Both the position numbers and the translations under genes were made by a program. Below the pieces are notes generated by a model, which was not told the DNA's origin, did no database searches, and saw nothing but the letters and a program-made list of their open reading frames with translations. Positions 9,138 to 19,347 of a stretch of DNA of 33,659 nucleotides are shown piece by piece (position 1 is the first letter of the stretch; every line of letters starts with the position of its first letter). This DNA is from Aureobasidium sp. EXF-3400. Lineage: Eukaryota > Ascomycota > Dothideomycetes > Dothideales > Saccotheciaceae. The stretch is taken from positions 1 to 33,659 of the forward strand of contig SWBL01000445.1 in assembly GCA_024195585.1 (NCBI GenBank). The letters are read 5' to 3'.

Positions 9138-10429
9138 CTGGTTGTGTTGATAGACAGCAGTCGCCTAGCTAGTCGCGTTGGTGGCTGCAGATGTCATATC
9201 GAAGCTATGGTTGAGTTAATCTAGCGACAGCTCTGCATCACCAAACGACCAATTGAACAGCTTTGTAGGAGTGAAGACAACATCAGGCCATACTTTAGTA
9301 CATACAGATGCAAGAGAACAAATAGTCATCAGGACTTGGCGGCGGCAAAAGCTCGTGCTGAAATGAATGTGAAATTGCGTGGATTGCGCATCGCATCAAG
9401 ATGGGCCTGCGGTATCAAGAAGGATTACCCAAAGTGCCTTTTGGATCTTACCCCTATATTGGGTACACTCCTCTGGAACATGCTCGTTCAGGGATGACTA
9501 CCATACTTTGGCACGCCCCAATACTGGTAAGAAAGAATTTGTCCGTCAACACTCCATTGCCTTCCTCATACTGATTTTCTAGAGGGAAGAAAGCAACTTC
9601 AAGATGGAGAAGATATTCTTCCTGGCCAATAGTAGTCGCAGCTGGATGTAGTTGTTGGGGAGACAATCTGTTGGCGTTTAGTGATTATGCGAGACTAAGT
9701 TGTCTGCAAGCCATAACCTCGCAACGTTTGCGAGTACTAGTATTGTCGGCATGACTAAGGGTTTTTTAGACTCCGGCACCTGTTTCCTCCGTCTAGAACT
9801 GTTGTGTGGGATCGCCATTCCAGCTCTCCAGATTTGATCCCGTGTTGACTTCCACAACAAGGCATTTCAAACGATAAAGCAAGATCACGTTGACGTTCTG
9901 CTTCTCTCACAGTATAGAATCACCCTAAGCCCCGGGCCGGATACGCGAGTGGCTCATCGCGAGTAATATCTCCGGCATACTCAATCGCATCACCGTGCAT
10001 GGCTACCAGTGGTATTTGTCTGTGCGCCGCTTGTAGCAGTGTCAGTGCGACATAGCACCTGCTGTATCAGCAGCACAATTGTTTGAGCAAGTTTTAGTAG
10101 AAGCCGAACATGACAAAATGTTACGCAAGTATGTACTTGATCGAGAACGAGCAACTTGTTGATCAAAGGCATGTCCAAGACGGATTGCACTTATTGATCG
10201 AGCAGTAGCCTGAGCAGTATCAAACTGTGCGATATCTTTGAGCTTGTGCCCTGCCACGATGCGACCCTCTTGAGCCCCCAGGTCTTCCAGACTTGATAGC
10301 CACCGACCTCATATGTACTTGCTCAAAGACACACTTTTGAGTTGCGGATTACGCACGTATCCACCAGTGCCTGCGAGTATAACTTGAGTCGGCGCTGAAA
10401 CGAGAACATGGTTTCTGTACGGTGTCAAT
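9138..10429. other. Intergenic, no recognisable gene
   Basis: Only short frames were seen, none with a motif or a convincing splice partner. Confidence 0.45.
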
Positions 10430-10825
10430 TCTAGTATGTTGGAGACTTAGTCTTGGTGATTTACCTCAGTCGGTGCTTCGGACGAAGGGTCTTCAGCATG
10501 GACGGAAACTTCTTTTGGCTCAGGAACCGATAGGCCGCAAAGAAACATGGAAAAGTCAAGATATTTTCCGAATAGATGCATAGTGGTTGTTCGAGTCTAT
10601 GGATTCCAACTTCAGGAGGGGAAAGAGAGCTTTTTGTATTGGGCAAGTCTTCAGATACAGCTGCAGTCGGCCAGGATATGTCTTGGCTTGTGAATGCATG
10701 GGTACTATCAGGATGCGGATCCCTCTCTTCGTCTGCCTGCAGACACTATTGAATGCAACGCAAAGACTTCGTCACATGCAGAGCTCCATCCGTGGTTGAT
10801 CTGACGTTCACAGCAAACATGATAG
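10430..10825 (-). repeat. Unknown gene-relic family, copy 2 of 3
   Basis: Aligns along most of its length with copies 1 and 3. The minus strand starts after a possible TTAG acceptor near 10830 with VTIMFAVNV. It runs through an in-frame TAG near 10751 and ends in AAYRFLSQKKFPSMLKTLRP. A GTAAAT donor-like site follows at about 10463, and a second conserved block (ELTPYRNH) lies near 10420. Copy 3 has LRHLSQKKLPRRFGILPLKN and ELTSRR at the same places, so the exon-intron-exon layout is shared. Not functional as read. Confidence 0.6.
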
Positions 10826-11661
10826 TCACCTAAGTACCAAACAGAGATGGCTACGAGAGCCGGAACACCAGTTGCATGAGCGAAAGACGTGGCGTGGATC
10901 TTGTTTGCTTGTTGCGATCGAGAGCGAGCATCATTGATCATAGTGCAAATTCCCCAGCCGCATCAGCTTCCGTTCAAAGTGTCCGGTACTCTAGGGACGA
11001 GTTAATCGTACACAATGAAACCGAGTGACGAAGTCGACGTCCGATCATCACTTTTGATCAAACACGGCCTGATTCTTGTGGCTTGCAATGGCATGTTTAG
11101 TCACCAAGTAGGATATCTATCTGCAATATTGAGAGGTATTGAGCTGTCATGACGATGTTTATAACTTCAGATGCACCTGGAGTTGTGCTGAAGCACGTTC
11201 AAATGCTCAAGCAAAAGTCTGCGTTCCTAGCACAGTGAAGGTTTTTCGTGTTGTAATAGCTTTCTAGATGCACACTTTCATGCCAGTGCCGATAACGAAC
11301 GCACTTCGTAAGAGACGCAACGGACAATCTGAGAGACTGTCCTTCGTGTGACTCGAAAGGTTGAATCACAGCTTGAAAGATAGCTGCTTGCTAGGTGTAC
11401 ACAGCTCTCTGAAACCCTGTTACTGGGTTTCTTTGGAATTGTCTTACGGTGACTACTTCCGCAGCTCCTTCCCCGGCGCGAAAGAATCTCCAGTCCACTG
11501 TCTCAAGAATAAGAAGCATCATGAGTTTGAAAGACAAGTTCTGAGGTCATACTGCGGGCCTCGGAATCGATAGTTTCAACCCACTTCATATCCCTCCCTT
11601 GGTGCGCCTCGAGGGGGATCAGAGATACACTCCATTTGAGATCCATACGTTCGAGCTGTTT
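10826..11661. other. Intergenic, no recognisable gene
   Basis: Nothing recognised beyond short frames. Confidence 0.45.
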
Positions 11662-11985
11662 TCATAGTTCAGAGATGACATCTTGAGGAATTCCCGGTCG
11701 CGGACAAGTCCCATACTCATAGAGCGTGAGATGACGGGCGCTAGTGTAGTGCCAAGAGTGGGTATGGACTTCGTCAAGGGAGCCAAATTGAGCAGGCTCG
11801 CAGATGTCTGTCAGTCTATCCACCCGGTGGACCATTATCTCGTTCGATTGCAATTCGTGGTGGCCATGTGCGCGGCCGATGCCCCAATCTTGATGTTGTC
11901 CGAACCTGATCGACATTGCCCCGATCTGTGAGAGCTCTTCTATAGTCGGAGCGATTGCGCATTCCAGAAGGGGAACGGTATTGTG
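11662..11985 (-). pseudogene. His-rich coding relic, faintly scytalone-dehydratase-like
   Basis: A minus-strand frame is open from about 11985 (TVPLLECAIAPTIEELSQIG) to a TGA at 11662-11664. It includes GHHELQSNEIMVHRVD and DEVHTHSWHY and ends YGTCPRPG. The spacing of GHH, HTHxWHY and a later CP is weakly reminiscent of the active-site histidines of scytalone dehydratase (an NTF2-fold enzyme of DHN-melanin synthesis), but the similarity is only impressionistic. No in-frame start was found upstream and the length is about half of that family. It could equally be a non-coding frame. Confidence 0.2.
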
Positions 11986-12274
11986 AGTCCGACTGGGGGT
12001 TTACGAGTGCAGCAGTCATTTGTCAATACGGTTCGCGCTCCTAGAAGGTTCGGAGAGACTATCTATAAGTGATGGAAAGAAGAAGGATTGGGATAGAAAG
12101 AATAAATCGCGGTCGCATGTTGTCGCCCTCCGTCTCCCCTCCCTCGTCAGCCCCACTTCGTCTCTCACAAGGATCTTGGCGAATCAGCAGACGCCACAAA
12201 GCGGAAAAGCTGTTTGTTTTTGTCCAGGTTTGACCGCGTGACCAGTCCTCACCACACAAAGTCTTGTTGCAAAT

Positions 12275-12600
12275 TCTTCGGGATGTCAATTCCAGTATCT
12301 GCGATCTTTTGTTTGTGAGCCGCACCTCAGTCCGTTCTTGAGGGGAAGGATTCCAAATCTGCGTGGAAGTTTCTTCTGACTCAGATGCCGCAAGACCTCA
12401 AAAGAAGAAAGGGAAGTCAATATGGAGTCGGAATAAATGCATGTGATCGTGGTAGGTCTACGGAGAACCATATTTCCATTTCCAAGAGGAAAGTGAACGT
12501 TTTGTATTGTGGTTGCCCAACAATGTGGCATCGCAGGTCTCCCGATGCAACTCCAGTCGCTCAAAGTCTGTCTTGGCACATAGTCGTTGTGTTACTATAG
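12275..12600 (-). repeat. Unknown gene-relic family, copy 3 of 3
   Basis: The third member of the set at 7530 and 10430. DNA landmarks shared with copy 2 are the GCGACTGGAG-like run, the ACAAAACGTT and TTTCCT block, and the final CAGAAGAAACTTCC. The minus strand is open from 12579 to 12286 (97 codons, CIYSDSILTSLSSFEVLRHL then SQKK). Internal stops of copies 1 and 2 are absent here, but no start or upstream exon equivalent to VTIMF was found. It lies about 0.3 kb downstream of the dioxygenase gene. Confidence 0.55.
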
Positions 12601-12906
12601 GCAACAGACCCCTCCGTTCGCTTGCCCACAGTGACTGCTAGAGAGTTTGCGAAACATGTTTTTCGTCACGACTACTAAGAACTTCACAGTTCAGAAAGAT
12701 GCGGATTTACCCGTACATCCTTACTTCAACTCACACTCGTGACTCTGCTCTTCGAGACTCACAGGGAAGTACGCCTCGACTCTAACACCATGTGATCATG
12801 GTCAACAGTCTTTGGAACTACCATTCTTCGTTCTTTAGTAGTTAGCTACTGATCGTGCTCTCCACGAGACGCAAGAGAGGGTTTTGACGGCAAAACCATA
12901 CATGGC

Positions 12907-13961
12907 TCATTCACTATACATCAATGCCCTCTTCTGGGTAAGATAATTCCCAACGTTCAGAACCGCTTTGCCCTGACTTTGAATGATTGTGTCGGGGTCG
13001 AACGCTGCGAAAAACGCAATGCTGTATCTCTCCCAGGGTTTGACACAGGACTCCGACTCTGTGTCCCCTTCTGGCCTCTTGATACTCTCGCAGACTCGAT
13101 GCCGAACACCTTTCCATTGGCCATCGGTCCAGCGCTCGAGGAGGTAACCAGTGTTGACGAATATTAAATTCGGATTCGGGTCAACAGGTGAGAACGTTAG
13201 TTGCTCAATCGACTTGTTTGTCATGCTACCTTCACTTCTGTCGCTGACCTCCAGTCCAGAGGTGCCATCCTGAAATATGAGGGTCAGACTGCCGAAATCT
13301 ATATGTGGGGGGTTTCTGCAAGATTGGTCGTGAGGATGCGACCTCTTGGGGTAGTGAATCAGGCTCTGGACAAATTGACGGTTAGAATGTGTATCCACAA
13401 GAGACTTTTTGGCTGGCAGTGCATCTGAGAGGCATGCCAGAAGATCACCAGTGAGGTCAGAAACTTTCTGTATTGGGAGAGGTTACATTTTGCTGTAGAA
13501 TCTTGGGTGCTCAACATGGCTTACCTGATAGAACTCTTTAAGAATAGGGCGACTGTTCGGCAAAATCTCTTGCAAGGGCCATCTGTCTGGGTCTGGTTCA
13601 TATACAGCGTTGTCAAAATCGAAGTTCTCCTTTTCTGTTCTGGCGCCGCGGACTTTCTCGTTGGTGGAGTAGCCACTAGTTGATTCAATGGATGTGCGTG
13701 GCAGATCTTTCTTTGCAGGATGCGTGAAGAGTTCTCTACTCTGTCGTAGTCAGTGGAAATAGTAGAAGTGTGACGATCTCGCAAGCATACCAATTTAAAA
13801 CATGTATCCAGTTCTGATCTTTCCACCCCGTGGTTATCGAGATAGAAACAACCGTGTTTTCGTAGCGCCAGGTCGAGTTGCGTGGTTACTGTGCGGCGAC
13901 CACTCAAGGATCCTTTGCGCCAACTGCCAAAGTCAATGATCGGTGGTTTGCGGATGGACAT
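12907..13961 (-). CDS. 2-oxoglutarate/Fe(II)-dependent dioxygenase
   Basis: A cytosolic-type non-heme iron oxygenase of the isopenicillin N synthase-like class, which couples 2-oxoglutarate decarboxylation to hydroxylation or desaturation of a small molecule. Three exons: 13791-13961, 13525-13740 and 12907-13467. The introns are 50 bp (GTATGC..CGACAG) and 57 bp (GTAAGC..ATACAG), both phase 0. The product is 315 aa, normal for the class. The N-terminal DIOX_N domain begins IRKPPIIDFGSW and has HGCFYLDNHGV near residue 40. The double-stranded beta-helix core carries the iron ligands H184, D186 (PPHIDFGSL) and H252 (GVRHRV). The 2-oxoglutarate anchor is R277 with S279 (RYS). The frame is intact across all joins. 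The gene sits 281 bp beyond the stop of the large minus-strand gene and is transcribed the same way. Substrate unknown; a secondary-metabolite tailoring or catabolic role is inference. Confidence 0.9.
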
Positions 13962-14242
13962 GCTGCGTCAAGAAAGAACCGTGATATCTATAGAACCGTT
14001 AGGGACAGCTGAACAGTCGAGAAAAGGAATGGCCGAAGAGCCTGGTGGCAAACCCCGAGATCTAGTCAGATGCGGGGACGCTGATGTCATCGGACAGCTC
14101 CTTGGCAAGCATGATCGGCATTGACAATGGATTGACGATTCGCGCTTGGAGAAGGGAGAAAGTTGACACGAAACCCACGAAAAGAGTGCACAACTAGTCA
14201 ACCAAAACCGCAAACTTCCTCGCCAAACCTCTTTGCCAGCCC

Positions 14243-17200
14243 TCAGATCTTCCCCCTCATCGACTCCGCCAGGTGACTGTCAGGCTGAACCATGACGAGC
14301 CAATCGACAAGGAAAGTACCCAGACCAAGCCACCAATACTCCCGCTTCTGCACGTGTCGACTCCAAGTGTCTTCCGCCTTCTTCAACAGCTTCTCGTGCT
14401 CAAGATCCCTCCCCAACTTTTTCTGCACTTGGCAGTCACAATATCCTACGATCGCCGGGACAAATGCCGTTACTTTTTTCTCACACTCTTTGGCCCACTT
14501 CCAGACATCTGTCCACAAATCTTGTGTGAGTGAATCTGTCATCTGAGCGAGCAAAGCTCGACCAATGTATACCCTTAGGGTATCAAACTTCGTGGCCCAG
14601 GTATGTGTCGCAGCTTCGGGACGGTGCAGGTCATCATAAAGCCTTCTCAGTTCCACAGCCCTCCTATCCCCTACTTCTGTCGTCTTGCCGGAGATCTTGT
14701 CAGCGATAATTTGACACATCAGGACCTCTGCTAGGCATATCTGAAGGGAGCGATACTCTCGGTGGTGATCGCGCTCAAGACCTGCCTTCAATAGTTCTCC
14801 ATAGCTAGCAATGGCTATGCGAGCGGTCTTCTCTGCCGACAGTAGATCTCCTTGCTCGCACGTCGAGGCAATGAGCTGTTCTTGAACACTGAAGTTCAAG
14901 CCCCCAAGGCTAGCTTCTTGCATGAGAGATTCGAGAATAGTGACAGATGTTTGGAAGTCTCCTTTCCAACGCATGATCTTCCCTTCAAGGAGGTGGTAGC
15001 GACGTAGTTCGTATCGCTCCATGAGTGAGAAACTCCCTCGAGCAATGCAGCTGGTCTTGAACTTGCTTGTAAGCTCCAGGGCACCGTCGAGGTCGCTTTC
15101 ATCGAGCATGATGAGGGTTTGCGCCTCAGAGCGCAGATACTCCCCGTAGACGGCAGAGTCCCTCGGAGTTATTGGTGAGTCTTCATCGAAAACGAAGACA
15201 TGATCGTTGCTCGCCAATCTGCTCGAGATTTCCCTCTTCCTCTGACGGGCACACATTTCTAAGTATCGAACAAAAGAATTCCCACTAGCACTTCTTCCTA
15301 ACAAGTTCTGAACGGCATCGACGATTGTTGACTTCCAGTGACTATCACCGCATCGAGACGCTAGAAGAAATGTGAGTACGATAGTGTAGTCATTCAAAAC
15401 GACGGATCTGTTGAACGAGTTCGAAATTGGCCAATGATCCAGCGTGTGTTTGAGCAGCGGCAACAAAGCTCGTACCGTGTCTCCGAAGCTATGCCACAAT
15501 CAGGTAAACCCACAGACAATGTGTTGAGTGGCATGTACCTACCCGATCTCGTCGTAATGACCAGGGAATGCATGCGATAAGAGCTGAAGAGCGAGTTCCC
15601 ATGATATCGAAAAGCTGTGACGGTCAGTCGAAAAATCTGACACTTCGTAGGCACGTTTCTTCATAGGCCCGGGCACCGCCTTGATAGTGTTGGTCGTGCA
15701 AAGAATTTCAATGGCACGATCCAACTGTCCCCTGTCTTGGAAGACACGAGTCGTGGATTCAGGAGACGAAAGCTGGAGGAACTCAAGTTCGCCGTCCTCC
15801 CCCCAGCACTGCCGCGGGCGTGCCAAACGGTCGAACAGCAGCTGTGGAACAGGTTTAGGGTTGAAAATCCTGATCAAATCTAGTACCAGATCGTGTGGAG
15901 CGACGACCATATGGATGGGTTCTTCTGACGGCGCGGCAGATCGAAGAACTAATGGCTGCATGTAAGATTGCATCAAACATCGCTGATCGTCATTAATCTC
16001 AGGAAGATCTCTGTCCGAAGCTCCTCTGTATGATAGAAAAGAAGCAATGCATCGTGTAAGAGCTCGGTGTACGTTTTCATCCCTGCATTGTATCTTGTAG
16101 TCAATCACTGATTATGTCAAGATGGAAGTACGGGATGGCTTACAATGGAAACTCGCTTCGACAGAGATGTATGGTCTGGATGATACATAACAAAGCCTGC
16201 TCAAAATACCACCTCGGTGTGTCATCTCGCAGGCCGTGGGTGCCACTGGATTTATCACTGTCCATCCAGACCGTCGAAGCCGTTGCGAATCTCTCTCCAC
16301 TGCGAAGTAGCAGCAGAATCGTTCGATGGATTCCACCGCAAGTGTTCTCGTTGTGATCAGCATCGAATCGTCCATTGCGGTTTTGGCTGAGCTCTACAGC
16401 GCGTGGAAGCAGCTTGATCACAATCTCACACGGACGGAGGAACGAGAAAAGGTTGTCCATCAGGTGAGTATCTCTGCGTTGAGCTAGATGACTGCAGCAG
16501 ATCTTAACCAGCTGTGCCTCCAGAAGCGCCAGGTTGTTCCATTTACTCAGTTGCGTATCCTCGTTCATTTTCTGGTTGATGGTTTTGCAACTTTCTATGT
16601 CAAGTTCGAGATATCTACGACTTTGTCAGTATCTTACATCGAATGCGGGAGATTAACAACTTAGAACTCGATCCATCGATAAAGCAGAAGACGAATCCTG
16701 GATTGAGGCGCTTCCACTTTTCGGCTTGGAGGGCGAGCTTCGTGAACTCCCCACGAGTGATACAATTGTCGGGTAGATGGCTCGGGGCGGCAAGCTTCAA
16801 GATGTTGTAAATCTCGTTAATCGCGGTCGATTTGCACGTCTGGTTCTGGGCCAACGTCGTCTGATGAATGGTCTCTCGGCGCCGTTCTGTTTCCTGATCA
16901 ATCATTTCTGCGACTTGGCGCAGCATGATAAAGCGTTGAGCGTTGTGCTTCTTGTCCAATATCTTGACGAACGAAACCAGCTGTAAAAGTTCCGCAGTCG
17001 CAGGACAGCTGTCGTCATTATCCTGGCCTCTGAACCACCAATCCTCTTGCTCCTTACTCTTGTTGAGTAACTTGACGTTCAACTCTTCGATGGACTGGAC
17101 AACAGGGCGACCTGACCTTTTCTTCTTCAGGTCAAGAAGGAGCCTCTCAATCCTGTTTGCTCTCGCGGGTGTCAAAGAGCAGACACTTTCGCTGCCAAAG

Positions 17201-17825
17201 AAGGACCTTGGGCTTGTAACATCTCGAACAGTGGAGTTCGACTGGAAGGAAGCACTTCTTAGCGCAGGCTGAGAACGATGCTCAGGAACCAGACCTCTAG
17301 TAGGACTTATCGAGCATTGGCGACGAGTTGGAGATGATAACACCCGACCCAGGGCTGGTGCGGCTGCTCTCGTGATTCGACTGTTGAGTCGTCGCTTCTT
17401 CGAGGGTAAACTCGTCAAAGCTACGACTCGGTCGGGCTCTTGATCGCTCGTAAGTCTTTCTATATGGTTCATGACATTGTCAATTTGTTGAACATATACA
17501 TCGTACCCCGTACCTGAGCAAAGAAATGTCCGAGCTTGCTCTGATAGGTCAACAATCTGAACGGACGAGTGAACTGATGAGCTGCCAGTGGAAACAGGCT
17601 GGAGTTTAGTTGCAACAAACCTTAGCTCGCAAATAATCCTCAAGATGCGTGAGACCATGCCCGCGTAGTCTCGCACACGACTGTTCGAACAGATGAGAAA
17701 CTGTTGGTCGCGAGGTATTCATGGGATGTACGGACCGAATCACTCATCACTAGTTGCTTCCTAGGGTTTGAGTACAAGAGCCGTTGTCCAGAAGACAGTG
17801 CGAACAAGTCGGACAGAGTGAGCAT
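14243..17825 (-). CDS. Large orphan protein (1123 aa) with helical-repeat C-terminus
   Basis: Five exons keep one frame: 17751-17825, 16661-17700, 16144-16614, 15543-16082 and 14243-15488. The introns are 50, 46, 61 and 54 bp. The second has a weak GTTGTT donor but a good ACTGAC branch and TAG acceptor, and yields FCFIDGSSSKYLELDIESC. Residues 1-110 are mostly helical. Residues 117-225 form a Ser/Arg-rich linker with basic clusters (KKRR at 126-129, LKKKRSGR near 216), so nuclear location is possible. The middle contains EDWWFRGQDNDD. The region from about 830 to 1010 has repeated amphipathic helices (YLRSEAQTLIMLDESDLDGA, KIMRWKGDFQTSVTILESL, EQGDLLSAEKTARIAIASYG) that look TPR-like. No P-loop, kinase, HET or catalytic motif was seen. 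The intact length argues for a working gene; its function is not recognised. The start could lie further upstream, since the first exon is only 25 codons. Confidence 0.75.
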
Positions 17826-17879
17826 TCACCCCATGGGGAGCCAAATATGTCCACAGCAAACAATGCTAACTTGATCAGT

Positions 17880-17949
17880 ACGCACGGATCGCCTTCTGCT
17901 CAACGCATTCCAGTTCTGAGATCCGTTGAACACACAGCGATCCGTGCGT
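17880..17949. promoter_or_regulatory. Nested inverted repeat upstream of the 1123-aa gene
   Basis: Perfect 13-bp arms, ACGCACGGATCGC (17880-17892) and GCGATCCGTGCGT (17937-17949), enclose a second perfect 6-bp pair, TCAACG (17900-17905) and CGTTGA (17924-17929). It starts 55 bp upstream of the ATG at 17825. It could be a cruciform, a dimeric factor site or the stump of a small mobile element. No role is shown. Confidence 0.5.
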
Positions 17950-19270
17950 GTTGAACAAAGCGAGCAGGCACGCGGTAGGTACTGCATACGTACTCACTAT
18001 GTGACTTGGGCCAGTCATAGAGCGATCTTGCTCAATCTCAGCCCACCTGAATTACGGAATAACCGACAGAAATAGATTCCGGTGCAACCTTCGATCTTGC
18101 TGTAGAGCAGGGAAGACAGTCCCCTCATCCATATATGACACCTATCTAGCGTGCGTACTTCGCGTCCTGGCTGCATAAGCCAACAAGAGCGGCAGCGTCA
18201 AAATGGTCATGGGCTGCTGCACGATGTTTGATATGGGAAATCACGCATGTCCGAATGAGTGAGCATGGAAGAGTTCCGGCGCGGATGCTGTGATTCATGT
18301 GTGTGCAGCAAATCAGAAAGTCGGGTGATACTTCATGCATGTCTCGTGTTAAGGGGCACACGCTAGCAACCATCGTGGTGGGCTCGGATTTGAGCGGATC
18401 ACGCTAAGCTTCTTTCGGTAGTAAATACAACTGGGCGTTACAGAGATGACAAGGAACGCACCGCACGTAGAACCTTTCGTTTGTTAGCTGGACGAACCAT
18501 CCGGGTCGTTCTATGCTTGATTCCAAATTGCATTCGACGCAATTCCAGATGAGCCATATGTGATCACTTCGTGTTGTCTCTCTTTAGTCATGCGGAGCGT
18601 ATTGTATCGTACCAGTCTCTCCGATCACACCTGGAAGAACAATCTTGCTGGTGCAGATTTGCTTGCACAGCTGGAGAGTATACATATCTAGCTCCGCATG
18701 CGACCGTGTGAGCTGGAGAACATATATATGCTAATCCACTGGGGAGTTGCAAGACATCTTATGCGCCAGCTAAGAGCGCGTTCAGATTGACAGCCTTTGA
18801 ACGACGAGAGACTTCGACCCAGGAGCCGTAATCTAAGGACGTAAGCTTCATACAGTGTGACTGTCCACTCTCCAGTAGGAGACATATTAAGTCCCACCTA
18901 TCCTTTACAAAACCTTTCAATAACGCTAGCCGAGCAAACATTTGGCTTAGTGCTCTAGAGCCCGTGCGTTCAACGGAAGGCCGGCGCCGAGGGTCCACGA
19001 TTCCCCACCAACAAAACCTGCTTCACTAAACCATGCGGAGTAGGCGACACCAGAACGATGAGCGCAGATGGGTCAACTCCACCACGTGCCGCAACACTTA
19101 TGGTCGAAGCTCCATTCGCCTCAAGACCCACTACATACAGAGCTCGCCCGGAGAGCGATATCAGTTGACAATTCATTGAGTGGGAGGCGCGATTGACAGC
19201 GGAGGCTCCACAAAACCCTGCTTCACTGATGCGTTCCAAGACGGACTGCAAATTTCATCAGGACTCGAAG
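17950..19270. other. Intergenic, no recognisable gene
   Basis: It separates the minus-strand gene from the plus-strand acyltransferase. A near-identical 18-base piece occurs twice (CAAAACCTGCTTCACT near 19013 and CAAAACCCTGCTTCACT near 19213), about 200 bp apart. Otherwise nothing was recognised. Confidence 0.45.
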
Positions 19271-19276
19271 TTGTTG

Positions 19277-19283
19277 TATAAAA
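19277..19283 (+). promoter_or_regulatory. TATA box of acyltransferase 1
   Basis: TATAAAA lies 65 bp upstream of the ATG at 19348, a plausible distance for a fungal core promoter. Confidence 0.5.
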
Positions 19284-19347
19284 CGATGGCGCTGCTACTA
19301 CTCACATAGCTTTTCTCGACATTCCGTATCGAGTCGGACATCGCAGA

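Noticed and set aside
13968..14213. 81-codon minus-strand frame between the dioxygenase and the large gene
   Set aside because: The dioxygenase has a good start at 13961 beginning with the usual DIOX_N sequence, and this short frame has no signature.
18970..19251. 93-codon minus-strand frame upstream of acyltransferase 1
   Set aside because: It overlaps the likely promoter, has no homology signal, and the composition could be chance.
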